From JAVBRD01 sp031548365 (GTDB lineage: Bacteria; Bacillota; Clostridia; Christensenellales; UBA1750): 26,198 nt of DNA. Below the pieces are notes generated by a model. It was not told the origin of the DNA, made no database searches, and saw nothing but the letters and a program-made list of their open reading frames with translations. Positions 1-7,145 of this stretch are shown here, piece after piece (the first letter of the stretch is position 1; each line of letters begins with the position of its first letter). The position numbers were made by a program, and so were the translations under genes. Location: NCBI GenBank assembly GCA_031548365.1, contig JAVBRD010000021.1, forward strand, positions 1-26,198, given 5' to 3'.

Positions 1-66
1 CTCGGGGATCATCTGCTCAAGTATCACGATCTCCGCTTCCTGTTGTTTGCTCCCATTTCGCAACAT
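1..66 (-). CDS. IS1182-like transposase, N-terminal fragment (runs off window)
   Basis: Only the first 22 codons are visible, starting at ATG 66-64 behind a GGGTGAG ribosome binding site. The peptide begins MLRNGSKQQEAEIVILEQMI and continues PE at the edge. This resembles the opening of IS1182-family transposases, where a short polar start leads into a '(I/L)E.(L/M)(V/I)P(E/Q)DHLLR' stretch; the window stops just before DHLLR. The C-terminal part of a transposase of the same family lies at the other end of the window in the same orientation, which supports the call. With 22 residues, family assignment is tentative. Confidence 0.6.
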   Translation of the reverse strand, partial: MLRNGSKQQEAEIVILEQMIPE

Positions 67-395
67 CGCTCTCACCCGTTATCTATTTCGACACCGCTCC
101 GCGCCTTTCCTTTTGGTTGGCCGATATAGTTTCAGCCCGCCGACTACTTTGTCGACGGGCTGAGCCGGGGTGCTGCAGCACTCCGGCTTGTTCTAATGAC
201 CAACCTGATGCGCCATACGTTGCAAGACGATAGCTCAGGCGCGACGCTCTGTCACCATGCACCAGCAAGGGCTTTAGCGCGCTGGAATCATCGGATTAAC
301 TGAATCGGCAGCGTCGTCGTCTCTTGCTGAGGAGCCAGCTCCGTGACCCGCAAGAAGGCCAAACGCAAAGTATTCGGCATCTGCGGGACGCTCGT
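67..395. other. Gene-free stretch: outer end of the left IS and ftsH 3' flank
   Basis: No convincing gene was seen. The part next to the transposase start should be the 5' non-coding end of the insertion sequence and holds the two inverted repeats listed separately. From about 190 to 395 I see only the 3' flank of the ftsH-like gene, with a short GGAGC/GCTCC hairpin near 333-344 but no T-run on either strand. Reading frames here are short and lack good ribosome binding sites. Confidence 0.5.
132..188. repeat. Two adjacent inverted repeats at the presumed IS end
   Basis: The first hairpin is CAGCCCGCCGAC (132-143), loop TACTTT, GTCGACGGGCTG (150-161), with a single mismatch. The second is AGCCGG-G-GTGCTGCAGCAC-T-CCGGCT (163-188), a near-perfect palindrome with one mismatched pair. 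Read on the minus strand, 164-147 (CTCAGCCCGTCGACAAAG) matches 25989-26006 (CTCAGTTTGCCGACAAAG) at 14 of 18 positions. The second stretch lies just outside the 3' end of the right transposase fragment. Together they could be the terminal inverted repeats of the insertion sequence. Confidence 0.45.
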
Positions 396-2132
396 TTAGG
401 GGCGTTTTGTCACTGCGGTGATTTCATCTACTTCGCGGCCCGTGAGCGTCTCGCGCTCAACCAGAGCATCGGCGAGAGCGATGAGCGCCGGCCTGTGCTC
501 ATCAAGCAGTGACTGCGCGCAAGAAAGCGCGCGGGAGAGGATCACGCGGCAGCGGTCTTGCGCGAAGCGCATGAAGCTGCCGTTTCCGGAGGGGAAAACG
601 GATAACGCGACCGGCCCAAACTCCTCATCCATGCCATAGCGCGAGACCATCTCCCACGCAAGCTCAGTTGCCTTTGAAAGATCGTCCGACGCGCCTGTGG
701 AGACATTTTCCACACCAAAGACAAGCTGTTCGGCCGCACGCCCCCCAAGGATTGACATGAGCGTGCCATCCAGCGTGCGGCGCGTGGGAAACGCGTCCTC
801 CTGCGGTAAGCTGAGCATGAAGCCGCCCATCGCGGAAGAGCGCAAAAGACTGACGCGCTCGATTTTTTGGTTTGGCACGGCAAAACGTGTCACCAGCGCG
901 TGTCCCGCCTCGTGGATAGCGGCGATGCGCAATGATTCTCCACCGCGCGCGTCCTGATCCTCAGCGTCTCCGTTCGCGGCGTTGGTTCCCGTAACGACCG
1001 CAAGATACGCCTCTTCCATCTCCCGCGCGGTGATGCTCTCACTGCTTTTGCGCGCCGCTCGAATCGCCGCCTCGTTGAGCAACCGCTCAAGCCGCGCGCC
1101 GGAAAACCCGATGGTCTTCCCGGCCCAGTGGGCGATATCTACATCAGCGTCCAGCGGCTTTCCCCGCGAATGAACGGCCAGGATGGCGGCGCGCGCGGAT
1201 TTATCGGGGTTACCCACGTAAATCAGTCGGTCAAAACGGCCGGGTCGCGTGAGCGCTTCGTCCAGCATCTCAAGGCGATTCGTCGCGGCCACGACGAGCA
1301 CACCTGGCCGCGCGTGGAAACCCGACATCTCGGTGAGCAGTGCGTTGAGCGTCTGATCTCTCTCCCCGCTCGCGCCCACATCCGCACCGCGCCGCCCGAA
1401 CGCGTCGATCTCATCGATGAATATGACGCATCTCTCGCTTTTTCGCGCATTGGCAAATAGTTCGCGAACGCGCGCCGCGCCAACGCCGGCGTACATCTGA
1501 ATAAAATCGGAGCCGGAGCACGCAACGAAGGGTACGCCCGCCTCCCCCGCCAGCGCGCGCGCCAGCGTGGTCTTACCTGTACCCGGAGGGCCGTAGAGGA
1601 GGATGCCGCTCGGCGGCCTCGCTCCGGTGCGGACGTACATATCGGGCCTGCGCAGGAAATCACACACTTCGAGCATCGCGGAACGCGCCTCGTTGTTGCC
1701 TGCGACGTCGCTGAGCCTGATCGGGGGCGGCGCGTCGAGTGCGCGCATTTCGCCGGACTTCTCAAGCGATTTAAGCTTGTTTCGGCCCGTCGCCCGCATG
1801 ACCGCGCCTGAAAACATAAGGATTCCAGCGCTCATGGGCAGCATTGCGCGAGAACCAGTCTCCTCCCCCACAGCTACGCCGTTGTCAGTCAGCCAGTCGT
1901 ACCACGCATCATTCCGATACGCGGCGGTGCGATAGGTGTTCCCGTTTGCCGCGGCAACCATCGCGGTGCCGTCCTGCAAAACATCGACCCGCCTGATCTC
2001 GCCTGAGACGACCGCAGACTCGAAATCCGCTTTTGCCAGCACGGGTTCCTGCCTGAGAAACGGGAATAGGAACAGTGCGCCTGCCATCGCGATGGACGCG
2101 GCCACCGTTATCCAGTCAACCGTTTTGGCCAA
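396..2132 (-). CDS. ftsH: FtsH-family AAA+ membrane zinc metalloprotease
   Basis: Product of 578 residues, an ATP-driven membrane protease that degrades misfolded membrane and some soluble proteins. Visible in order: membrane segment about 8-26; a small external domain about 35-92; second membrane segment about 97-113; Walker A GPPGTGKT at 181-188; Walker B VIFIDEIDA at 236-244; arginine finger region RPGRFDR at 296-302; zinc motif HEAGH at 407-411; and the distal Asp ligand in GASDDLSKAT at 480-489. All catalytic residues are present. The start is TTG 2132, behind AGAAGGAG; upstream in-frame codons only read through the neighbouring gene. The pore loop reads M-Y-A-G-V-G instead of the usual M-F-V-G-V-G, and the protein is slightly shorter than typical FtsH (about 600-650). 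It stands alone, so it may be an accessory paralogue rather than the housekeeping copy. Confidence 0.93.
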   Translation of the reverse strand: MAKTVDWITVAASIAMAGALFLFPFLRQEPVLAKADFESAVVSGEIRRVDVLQDGTAMVAAANGNTYRTAAYRNDAWYDWLTDNGVAVGEETGSRAMLPMSAGILMFSGAVMRATGRNKLKSLEKSGEMRALDAPPPIRLSDVAGNNEARSAMLEVCDFLRRPDMYVRTGARPPSGILLYGPPGTGKTTLARALAGEAGVPFVACSGSDFIQMYAGVGAARVRELFANARKSERCVIFIDEIDAFGRRGADVGASGERDQTLNALLTEMSGFHARPGVLVVAATNRLEMLDEALTRPGRFDRLIYVGNPDKSARAAILAVHSRGKPLDADVDIAHWAGKTIGFSGARLERLLNEAAIRAARKSSESITAREMEEAYLAVVTGTNAANGDAEDQDARGGESLRIAAIHEAGHALVTRFAVPNQKIERVSLLRSSAMGGFMLSLPQEDAFPTRRTLDGTLMSILGGRAAEQLVFGVENVSTGASDDLSKATELAWEMVSRYGMDEEFGPVALSVFPSGNGSFMRFAQDRCRVILSRALSCAQSLLDEHRPALIALADALVERETLTGREVDEITAVTKRP

Positions 2133-2163
2133 ATCGGCTTCACTCCTTCTACAATAACACAAG

Positions 2164-2189
2164 GGGCAGCCCCTTATATCGGGCTGCCC
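2164..2189 (-). terminator. Terminator-like hairpin after the acyl-CoA ligase gene
   Basis: GGGCAGCCC (2164-2172) pairs perfectly with GGGCTGCCC (2181-2189) across an 8-base spacer. On the minus strand it follows the ligase stop by about 60 bases and is trailed by CTTGTGTTATTG, a modest T-rich tail. It separates the ligase from the ftsH-like gene. A TATAAT-like box on the minus strand at 2199-2194 could be a promoter for ftsH, but its -35 is poor. Confidence 0.65.
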
Positions 2190-2247
2190 GTTCATTATAA
2201 CGTCAGAAGCGTTAAAGCGCCATGAACAGCTTATGGAAGCATTCCCA

Positions 2248-3918
2248 TTACGCGGTTTCCACGGATGCCGCCGTCTGAAGCTTGAGGTCGACGATCGCCT
2301 GCTCGCGCAGCTTGAACTTCTGGATTTTGCCCGCGGCATTGGCAGGAAAAGCATCGGTGAAGCGCACATAACGCGGTGCCTTGTAGCGCGACATACCCTC
2401 TTTGACGAATTTGATGAGCTCCTCCTCCGTGACCGGCACGCCGTCATTGGGGATGATGTACGCCATGATCTCCTCGCCGTACTTGATATCGGGTACGCCC
2501 ACGACTTGCACGTCCTTGACGGCCGGATGAGTGTACAAAAACTCCTCAATCTCACGCGGGTACACGTTTTCGCCGCCACGGATGATCATGTCTTTGAGCC
2601 GTCCCGTGATTTTGAAATATCCGGCCTCGTCCTCTACGCCGATATCGCCCGTATGGAGCCACCCCTGGGCATCAATCGCCTGATTCGTCGCCTCCGGCAT
2701 CTTGTAATAGCCTTTCATCACATGATACCCGCGCGTGATGATCTCGCCCTGCTCACCGCGCGGCTGCTCAAACCCCGTTTCCGGGTTGATGATTTTTCCT
2801 TCGACATTGGGGTGGAGCCTGCCCACCGTGGTCACGCGAAGATCGAGCGGGTCATCTGTGGTCGTCTGAGTAAACACGGGCGAGCTTTCGGTCTGCCCAT
2901 ACGCAATGGTGATCTCGCTCGCGCCCATACGCTCCACCACCTCACGCATGACCTTGATCGGGCAGGGCGAACCCGCCATGATACCCGTGCGCAGCGCGGA
3001 AAAGCTGTACTTTGCGAAATCCTCGTGGCCGAGAATGGAGATCCACATGGTGGGCACACCGTGGAGAGCGGTGCATTTCTCCCAATCGACCGCCTCCATC
3101 ACGCGCACAGGATGGAAGTAATCAACCAACACCATCGTCGTGCCGTGTGTCACGCACGCGAGCACGCCCAGCACGCACCCAAAGCAGTGGAAAAGCGGAA
3201 CAGGAATACACAGCCTGTCTTTTTCCGTGAACTTCATACAGTCGCCGATCTGTCTTCCGTTGTTGACGATGTTGAAATGCGTGAGCATCACACCCTTGGG
3301 GAAGCCCGTCGTTCCCGATGTATACTGCATGTTGATCACGTCGTCCGGCGCAAGAGACGCAAACCGCGCCTCATATTCCGCTTGACTAACCTCATCCGCG
3401 CGCGCCGCGATCTCCGCGAAATGGCTCATACCCTGCGGCGTCTTATCTGTGTCGCCGATATAGACAATTCTGCGCAGTGAAGGCAGTCCCTTGATTTGCG
3501 CGTGCCCCGGCGTCTCATCCGCGAGCGCGGGCGCGATACCCTTGATGTGATCGACATAGTTGGAGTCCTTGAAGCCCTCGATGAGCAGGAGCATCTTGGC
3601 GTCCGACTGGCGCAGCAAATACTCGATTTCGAACTGTTTGTAGTTCGTATTGACCGTCACGAGTACCGCGCCGATCTTAGCCGTTGCAAACTGAATCAAC
3701 AGCCACTCAGGCACGTTGGTCGCCCAAATCGCCACGTGATCGCCTTTTTCGATGCCCATGGCCATCAGCCCGCGCGCTACCTGATCGGTCAGCGCATCGA
3801 AATCTGCATACGTCCAGCGGATATTTCTGTGCGGATAGACCACGCACTCGTTATCGGGATGCATTTGCGCGCGCTGCTTGATCAACTGCCCTATGGTCAC
3901 GCTCACCAGACTGCTCAC
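2248..3918 (-). CDS. Acyl-CoA synthetase (AMP-forming fatty acid/short-chain CoA ligase)
   Basis: Product of 556 residues in the ANL (adenylate-forming) superfamily, activating a carboxylic acid with ATP to an acyl-AMP and then an acyl-CoA. The AMP-binding signature YTSGTTGFPKG is at 199-209. The C-terminal half has GWLHTGD, the hinge region GRLKDMIIRGGENVYP and the catalytic lysine in the closing AAGKIQKFKLRE. The overall pattern matches medium-chain/short-branched acyl-CoA ligases; the substrate cannot be read from sequence. The start is GTG 3918, seven bases after a GGGGGGA ribosome binding site. An in-frame ATG further upstream lies inside the T-box terminator and is rejected. The gene is monocistronic or nearly so, with a T-box leader upstream and a hairpin downstream. 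A T-box is a surprising regulator for this enzyme class and hints at a role tied to an amino acid, such as handling branched-chain acids. Confidence 0.93.
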   Translation of the reverse strand: MSSLVSVTIGQLIKQRAQMHPDNECVVYPHRNIRWTYADFDALTDQVARGLMAMGIEKGDHVAIWATNVPEWLLIQFATAKIGAVLVTVNTNYKQFEIEYLLRQSDAKMLLLIEGFKDSNYVDHIKGIAPALADETPGHAQIKGLPSLRRIVYIGDTDKTPQGMSHFAEIAARADEVSQAEYEARFASLAPDDVINMQYTSGTTGFPKGVMLTHFNIVNNGRQIGDCMKFTEKDRLCIPVPLFHCFGCVLGVLACVTHGTTMVLVDYFHPVRVMEAVDWEKCTALHGVPTMWISILGHEDFAKYSFSALRTGIMAGSPCPIKVMREVVERMGASEITIAYGQTESSPVFTQTTTDDPLDLRVTTVGRLHPNVEGKIINPETGFEQPRGEQGEIITRGYHVMKGYYKMPEATNQAIDAQGWLHTGDIGVEDEAGYFKITGRLKDMIIRGGENVYPREIEEFLYTHPAVKDVQVVGVPDIKYGEEIMAYIIPNDGVPVTEEELIKFVKEGMSRYKAPRYVRFTDAFPANAAGKIQKFKLREQAIVDLKLQTAASVETA

Positions 3919-3942
3919 CTGAAAATCCCCCCAATGAAAAAT

Positions 3943-4198
3943 AAAAATGCCCTTCATCTCGTTCAGAGACGAAAGGCATGTGCCTTGCGCGGTACCACTC
4001 TGCTTGGGGTTGCCCCCCTGCTTATCAGGACAATCATCCTGTTCCCGTATAACGGCGGGAGACCGTCCGCATCTACACGCCCAACGGCGCATCAACCGGA
4101 GTCTCGGAAGTGAGTTTTCAGCATTTGCGCATCCGCCTTGCACCAACCGGCGTCTCTCTATACGCGCCAACCGCTTACTAAGCTTCGTCATCAACTTT
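3943..4198 (-). promoter_or_regulatory. T-box riboswitch leader (tRNA-sensing) of the acyl-CoA ligase gene
   Basis: Reading the minus strand downstream of the promoter: an AGTA motif (4179-4176), an AGAGAG motif (near 4158-4153), a distal-loop-like GGTTGGTGCAAGGC, a specifier region ending ACTTCCGAG, the T-box sequence AGAGTGGTACCGCG (4001-3988), and a terminator. The terminator is a 13-bp stem, TGCCTTTCGTCTC (3978-3966) with GAGATGAAGGGCA (3960-3948), loop TGAAC, followed by TTTTTATTTTT. The AGAG of the T-box is complementary to the CTCT in the terminator 5' arm, as needed for the competing antiterminator. By the layout of known leaders, the specifier triplet is most likely CTC (4114-4112, leucine). 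The antiterminated transcript leads directly into the ligase ribosome binding site. Confidence 0.9.
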
Positions 4199-4204
4199 TT
4201 TTGC

Positions 4205-4233
4205 AGTATACACCATCTAGCGGAGCATGTCAA
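4205..4233 (-). promoter_or_regulatory. Sigma-70 type promoter for the T-box/acyl-CoA ligase transcript
   Basis: On the minus strand, TTGACA (4233-4228), a 17-base spacer and TATACT (4210-4205) form a near-perfect vegetative promoter. Transcription would start near 4198, just before the T-box stem I. A strong constitutive promoter followed by an attenuator is the usual T-box arrangement. Confidence 0.85.
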
Positions 4234-4272
4234 GCCGTGTATGCCGAAAGAGGGCGTGCGCTGGGTTTGACG

Positions 4273-5160
4273 TCACACGCCCATTGCGGCTTTGCGCAAG
4301 AGCGCGGACAACTCGGCGCGCACCGTCGCATTCCGAAGCGGGCTGGCATCCGCCAGCCAGAGAGCTTCGAGCTCAAGTATCCGCGCGTGTTCGCGGTCGC
4401 TTATCTTACCGCGCGCGCGCTCCTCAGCAATCCACTCGTGGAAGGTGTGGATTCCTGGCCACTCATTCTTGCATCCGATATCCTCGGGGCAGCGTTCAAG
4501 CTTTGTCAGGTCAAGACGGTCGTAGACCAGGCGGTGACCGTCTTCGCCATGACCATCTCCTTTTCCAATGTACACCTCGAAAAGCGGATCAATATGCAGC
4601 ATGCCGTACCCTTTAAGCGGATCGCTCGCGTTCCGCTCGACCAGCGCTTTGTGAACTGCGACGTGCACGATCTCGCACACGTAATGCGACCAGCGCTCGC
4701 CGAGTTTGTGTGCGTGCAACACCTTGGCCTCGAGGTTGACCGGACATTCTGCGATGCCGTCCGGCTTTACGCGGCTTGACGCAAGGTGTGTCAGCCCCAT
4801 CACATCTATTTCGCTGATCCCCTTTGGCACGGGCATGGCGGCGACCCAGCTCTCACGCAACAGGTCGTGTCCGTAGTAGCTGATCACACACTCCGGCGTC
4901 GTGCGCAGGTTGACATAGCTGTGTTTGATACCGTCGCTCAGCGGGTGCTTGTCAAGATCCCAGTCTTTTTCACGCAAGTTGGAGAGCGTAAACGAAAAGA
5001 ACCTATTCGCAATGCACGTACCCATAGTGATAGGCGCGACATTGGTGTTGCCGTTTTCGTCAATCGTTGACACAAAGTACGCGACCTGCGGAGGCTGTAT
5101 AAAGCGGTGATGCGCCCCACCCAAGGTATGGTCGTGGACATCGTAATGAAGGAATTCCAC
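4273..5160 (-). CDS. Flavin reductase-like FMN-binding protein
   Basis: Product of 295 residues with a flavin reductase/flavoredoxin-type split-barrel domain in its first 200 residues. The typical 'YFVSTIDENGNTNVAPI' opening strand is followed by conserved segments on the order of 'KHSYVNLRTTPECVISY' and 'RWSHYVCEIV'. Such proteins bind FMN and reduce it or pass electrons to partner enzymes; the physiological partner is unknown. The C-terminal third, charged and rich in HEWIAEERARGK-like helices, is not part of the core fold. The start is GTG 5160 behind GGAGGTG. The ribosome binding site sits directly after the T-run of the upstream transporter terminator, so expression probably depends on read-through. 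A weak GGGCGTG/CACGCCC hairpin spans its stop codon. Confidence 0.85.
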   Translation of the reverse strand: MEFLHYDVHDHTLGGAHHRFIQPPQVAYFVSTIDENGNTNVAPITMGTCIANRFFSFTLSNLREKDWDLDKHPLSDGIKHSYVNLRTTPECVISYYGHDLLRESWVAAMPVPKGISEIDVMGLTHLASSRVKPDGIAECPVNLEAKVLHAHKLGERWSHYVCEIVHVAVHKALVERNASDPLKGYGMLHIDPLFEVYIGKGDGHGEDGHRLVYDRLDLTKLERCPEDIGCKNEWPGIHTFHEWIAEERARGKISDREHARILELEALWLADASPLRNATVRAELSALLRKAAMGV

Positions 5161-5181
5161 TCGAAAACACCTCCAAAAAAC

Positions 5182-5207
5182 ACCGGGCCCGCGTTTGCAG
5201 GTCCGGT
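5182..5207 (-). terminator. Terminator after the sugar permease gene
   Basis: ACCGGACCTGC (5207-5197) pairs with GCGGGCCCGGT (5192-5182) on the minus strand with one mismatch and a 4-base loop, followed by TTTTTT. It starts seven bases after the permease stop codon and ends within the ribosome binding site region of the next gene. The plus-strand side also has a T-run, so it could work in both directions. Confidence 0.8.
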
Positions 5208-5213
5208 TTTTTG

Positions 5214-6131
5214 CTATCCTTTGAGTGATCCGATCATGACGCCGCGCACAAAGTACTTCTGCAGGAAGGGATATACGCACAGGATGGGTGCCGTGGCAAC
5301 CACGATGAGCGAGTATTTGATCAGATCCTTCATGCCTTGGAGTACGGCGAGCGTCTCCTCGTCCACCAAGCTCTGGGTGTCGACTGTATTCATGATCAGT
5401 ATCTGGCGCAAGAAAAGCTGCAGAGGGAATAGCTCCTTGTTCGTCAGGTAGATCATGGCCCCGAAGTATGCGTTCCAGTGATCGACCGCGTATTGGAGCG
5501 CAATGACCGCGATAACCGCCTGCGAGAGCGGAAGGATGAACGACGTAAAGAACCTGAAATCGCTGCACCCGTCAATTTTCGCCGACTCGAGCAATTCGTC
5601 GGGGATGGTGTTGACAATGAACGTTCTCGCGATGATCATCTGGTATACACCCATCGCCCCTGGGATGAGCAGCGCCCACACGGTGTTGACCATGCCCAGC
5701 GTGTGCACCAGCAAGTAGGTCGGGATGAGACCGCCGCCAAACATCATGGTGAACGTGAAGAGGAACATAAAGAACCCCTTGTGCGGCAATCCTTTGCGGG
5801 CGAGAGGATACGCGCAGATCAGCGTCATGGTGACATTGATGAGCGTACCCACCAATGAGTAAAAGATGGTGTTGCGATAGCCGATGTACACGTCCTGATA
5901 GCCGAACACGCGCTTATATCCCTCAATGCTGAAGTCAACCGGCCAGAGCGATACCTTGCCCATGGTGACCGCGCTGCCTGATGAGAACGAGCACGCGAGG
6001 ATGTTGAGCAGCGGCAGCGTGACGAGCAGCGTCAAAAGCCCGACGACCACATAGACAATGACGTAGAATACCATGTCGGATGCGGCCAAATTGATGCGCG
6101 TCGAGCGCGGCTTTGCGAATGTTTTTGTCAT
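5214..6131 (-). CDS. Carbohydrate ABC transporter permease (LplC/CUT1 type)
   Basis: Product of 305 residues, an inner permease subunit of a CUT1 sugar importer. About six membrane segments are visible, beginning with VFYVIVYVVVGLLTLLV. The cytoplasmic EAA loop that docks the ATPase reads ESAKIDGCSDFRFFTSFILP. The sequence style (TMMFGGGLIPTYLLV, C-terminal YPFLQKYFVRGVMIGSLKG) is that of the LplC/YtcP subfamily. The start is ATG 6131 behind AGGGGGG, 11 bases after the stop of the partner permease. An in-frame ATG at 6149 would overlap the upstream gene and lacks a good ribosome binding site. No ATPase gene is nearby, as is usual for this subfamily, which shares a common MsmX-like ATPase. Confidence 0.95.
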   Translation of the reverse strand: MTKTFAKPRSTRINLAASDMVFYVIVYVVVGLLTLLVTLPLLNILACSFSSGSAVTMGKVSLWPVDFSIEGYKRVFGYQDVYIGYRNTIFYSLVGTLINVTMTLICAYPLARKGLPHKGFFMFLFTFTMMFGGGLIPTYLLVHTLGMVNTVWALLIPGAMGVYQMIIARTFIVNTIPDELLESAKIDGCSDFRFFTSFILPLSQAVIAVIALQYAVDHWNAYFGAMIYLTNKELFPLQLFLRQILIMNTVDTQSLVDEETLAVLQGMKDLIKYSLIVVATAPILCVYPFLQKYFVRGVMIGSLKG

Positions 6132-6142
6132 GTTGTCCCCCC

Positions 6143-7063
6143 CTACCACAAACTACTCTCGCTCACCTTGGCGGATATCCAGTTGACCGACACCAGAAGC
6201 GCCAAGTTGATCAGAGAGTTGAAAAGACCGATCGTGGCAGAAAGCGAGTAGTCCGGCGAACCGGCGGAACCAAGGCCTTTTTTGTACTCATAGGTGGAGA
6301 TGACTTCAGTGGTAGACAGTGTGAGCTGGTTTTGCATCAGGTAAACTTTTTCGAACCCGACGTTCATCATCGATCCCATGCGCAGGATGAGCATGATGGT
6401 GATCGTGGGCAGAATAGCGGGAAAGTCAACGTGTAAAACACGCTGGAAGCGGGACGCTCCATCGATCTGCGCGGCTTCGTGCAGCTCTGGGCTAACCGCC
6501 GTAAGCGCGGCCAGGTACATGATGGAGCCCCAGCCGAAGCCTTGCCAGACGCCTGACCAAATGTAGAGGTGGAGGGAGCCGTTGGGCGAGGCAAAAACGT
6601 CTGGCATGGGATTGCCTGTGATGGCCATGTACAATTGCGGCACTAAGCCGAATGTGACGTTAAACAGCTGCATCATGATGCCGACGAGAACGACAACGGA
6701 AATGAAGTGCGGCATATACGTCAGTGTCTGCACGATCTTCTTAAAACGCATGTGCTCGACCACGTTGAGCATAAGCGCAAAGATAATCGGGAATGGAAAC
6801 CCGATGAAAACCGAATAGAAGGAGATACGCAGCGTGTTGACGATGATGCGCTGGAATTGGTAGCTGTTAAAGAACGTGCGGAAATTTGCGAACCCGACCC
6901 ACGGGCTGCCCCATATTCCCAGAGCGAGGTTGTATTTGCGGAACGCGATCTGAACGCCCACCATCGGAATGTACCGAAAAACGAGGATATAGATGACGGG
7001 GATCAGAAGGAAGACATACAGCTGCCACCAAGGGCCGTATTTTTTTTGCAGCGCTTTGAACAT
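6143..7063 (-). CDS. Carbohydrate ABC transporter permease (LplB/CUT1 type)
   Basis: Product of 306 residues, partner permease in the same importer. It opens with a cytoplasmic MFKALQKKYGPWW and the membrane segment LYVFLLIPVIYILVF, followed by the LplB-like RYIPMVGVQIAFRKYN. The EAA loop reads EAAQIDGASRFQRVLHVDFP. It ends in SESSLW, as is common for LplB proteins. The start is ATG 7063 behind AGGAGGGG. The binding protein gene lies upstream across a hairpin spacer. The substrate is likely an oligosaccharide, but this cannot be specified. Confidence 0.95.
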   Translation of the reverse strand: MFKALQKKYGPWWQLYVFLLIPVIYILVFRYIPMVGVQIAFRKYNLALGIWGSPWVGFANFRTFFNSYQFQRIIVNTLRISFYSVFIGFPFPIIFALMLNVVEHMRFKKIVQTLTYMPHFISVVVLVGIMMQLFNVTFGLVPQLYMAITGNPMPDVFASPNGSLHLYIWSGVWQGFGWGSIMYLAALTAVSPELHEAAQIDGASRFQRVLHVDFPAILPTITIMLILRMGSMMNVGFEKVYLMQNQLTLSTTEVISTYEYKKGLGSAGSPDYSLSATIGLFNSLINLALLVSVNWISAKVSESSLW

Positions 7064-7086
7064 GCCGCCCCTCCTTTGCTTTTGAT

Positions 7087-7129
7087 AAGAAACAGCGGAT
7101 AAACGCTGATGCGCAACCCGCTGTTTCTT
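7087..7129 (-). other. Intercistronic hairpin between binding protein and permease genes
   Basis: AAGAAACAGCGG (7087-7098) and CCGCTGTTTCTT (7118-7129) form a perfect 12-bp stem with a 19-base loop. It sits in the 82-base gap after the solute-binding protein gene and is not followed by a strong T-run. Such hairpins commonly stabilise the upstream message or partly terminate transcription, so that binding protein is made in excess over permeases. That role is inferred. Confidence 0.75.
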
Positions 7130-7145
7130 GAGGTGTGCGTAAAGC

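Noticed and set aside
343..399. Short plus-strand frame starting GTG with basic peptide
   Set aside because: Only 18 codons, a stop lies just upstream, and there is no family resemblance or terminator.
2133..2579. N-terminal extension of the ftsH-like frame into the ligase gene
   Set aside because: The extension is antifunctional overlap with Ser/Arg-rich sequence; the TTG at 2132 has a proper ribosome binding site and starts just before the first membrane segment.
2233..3480. 415-codon open frame on the plus strand opposite the acyl-CoA ligase gene
   Set aside because: The composition is His/Arg-rich and mirrors the codons of the ligase; no ribosome binding site or motif.
3919..4233. N-terminal extension of the acyl-CoA ligase frame
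   Set aside because: It would translate the T-box leader and terminator; the GTG at 3918 is preceded by GGGGGGA.
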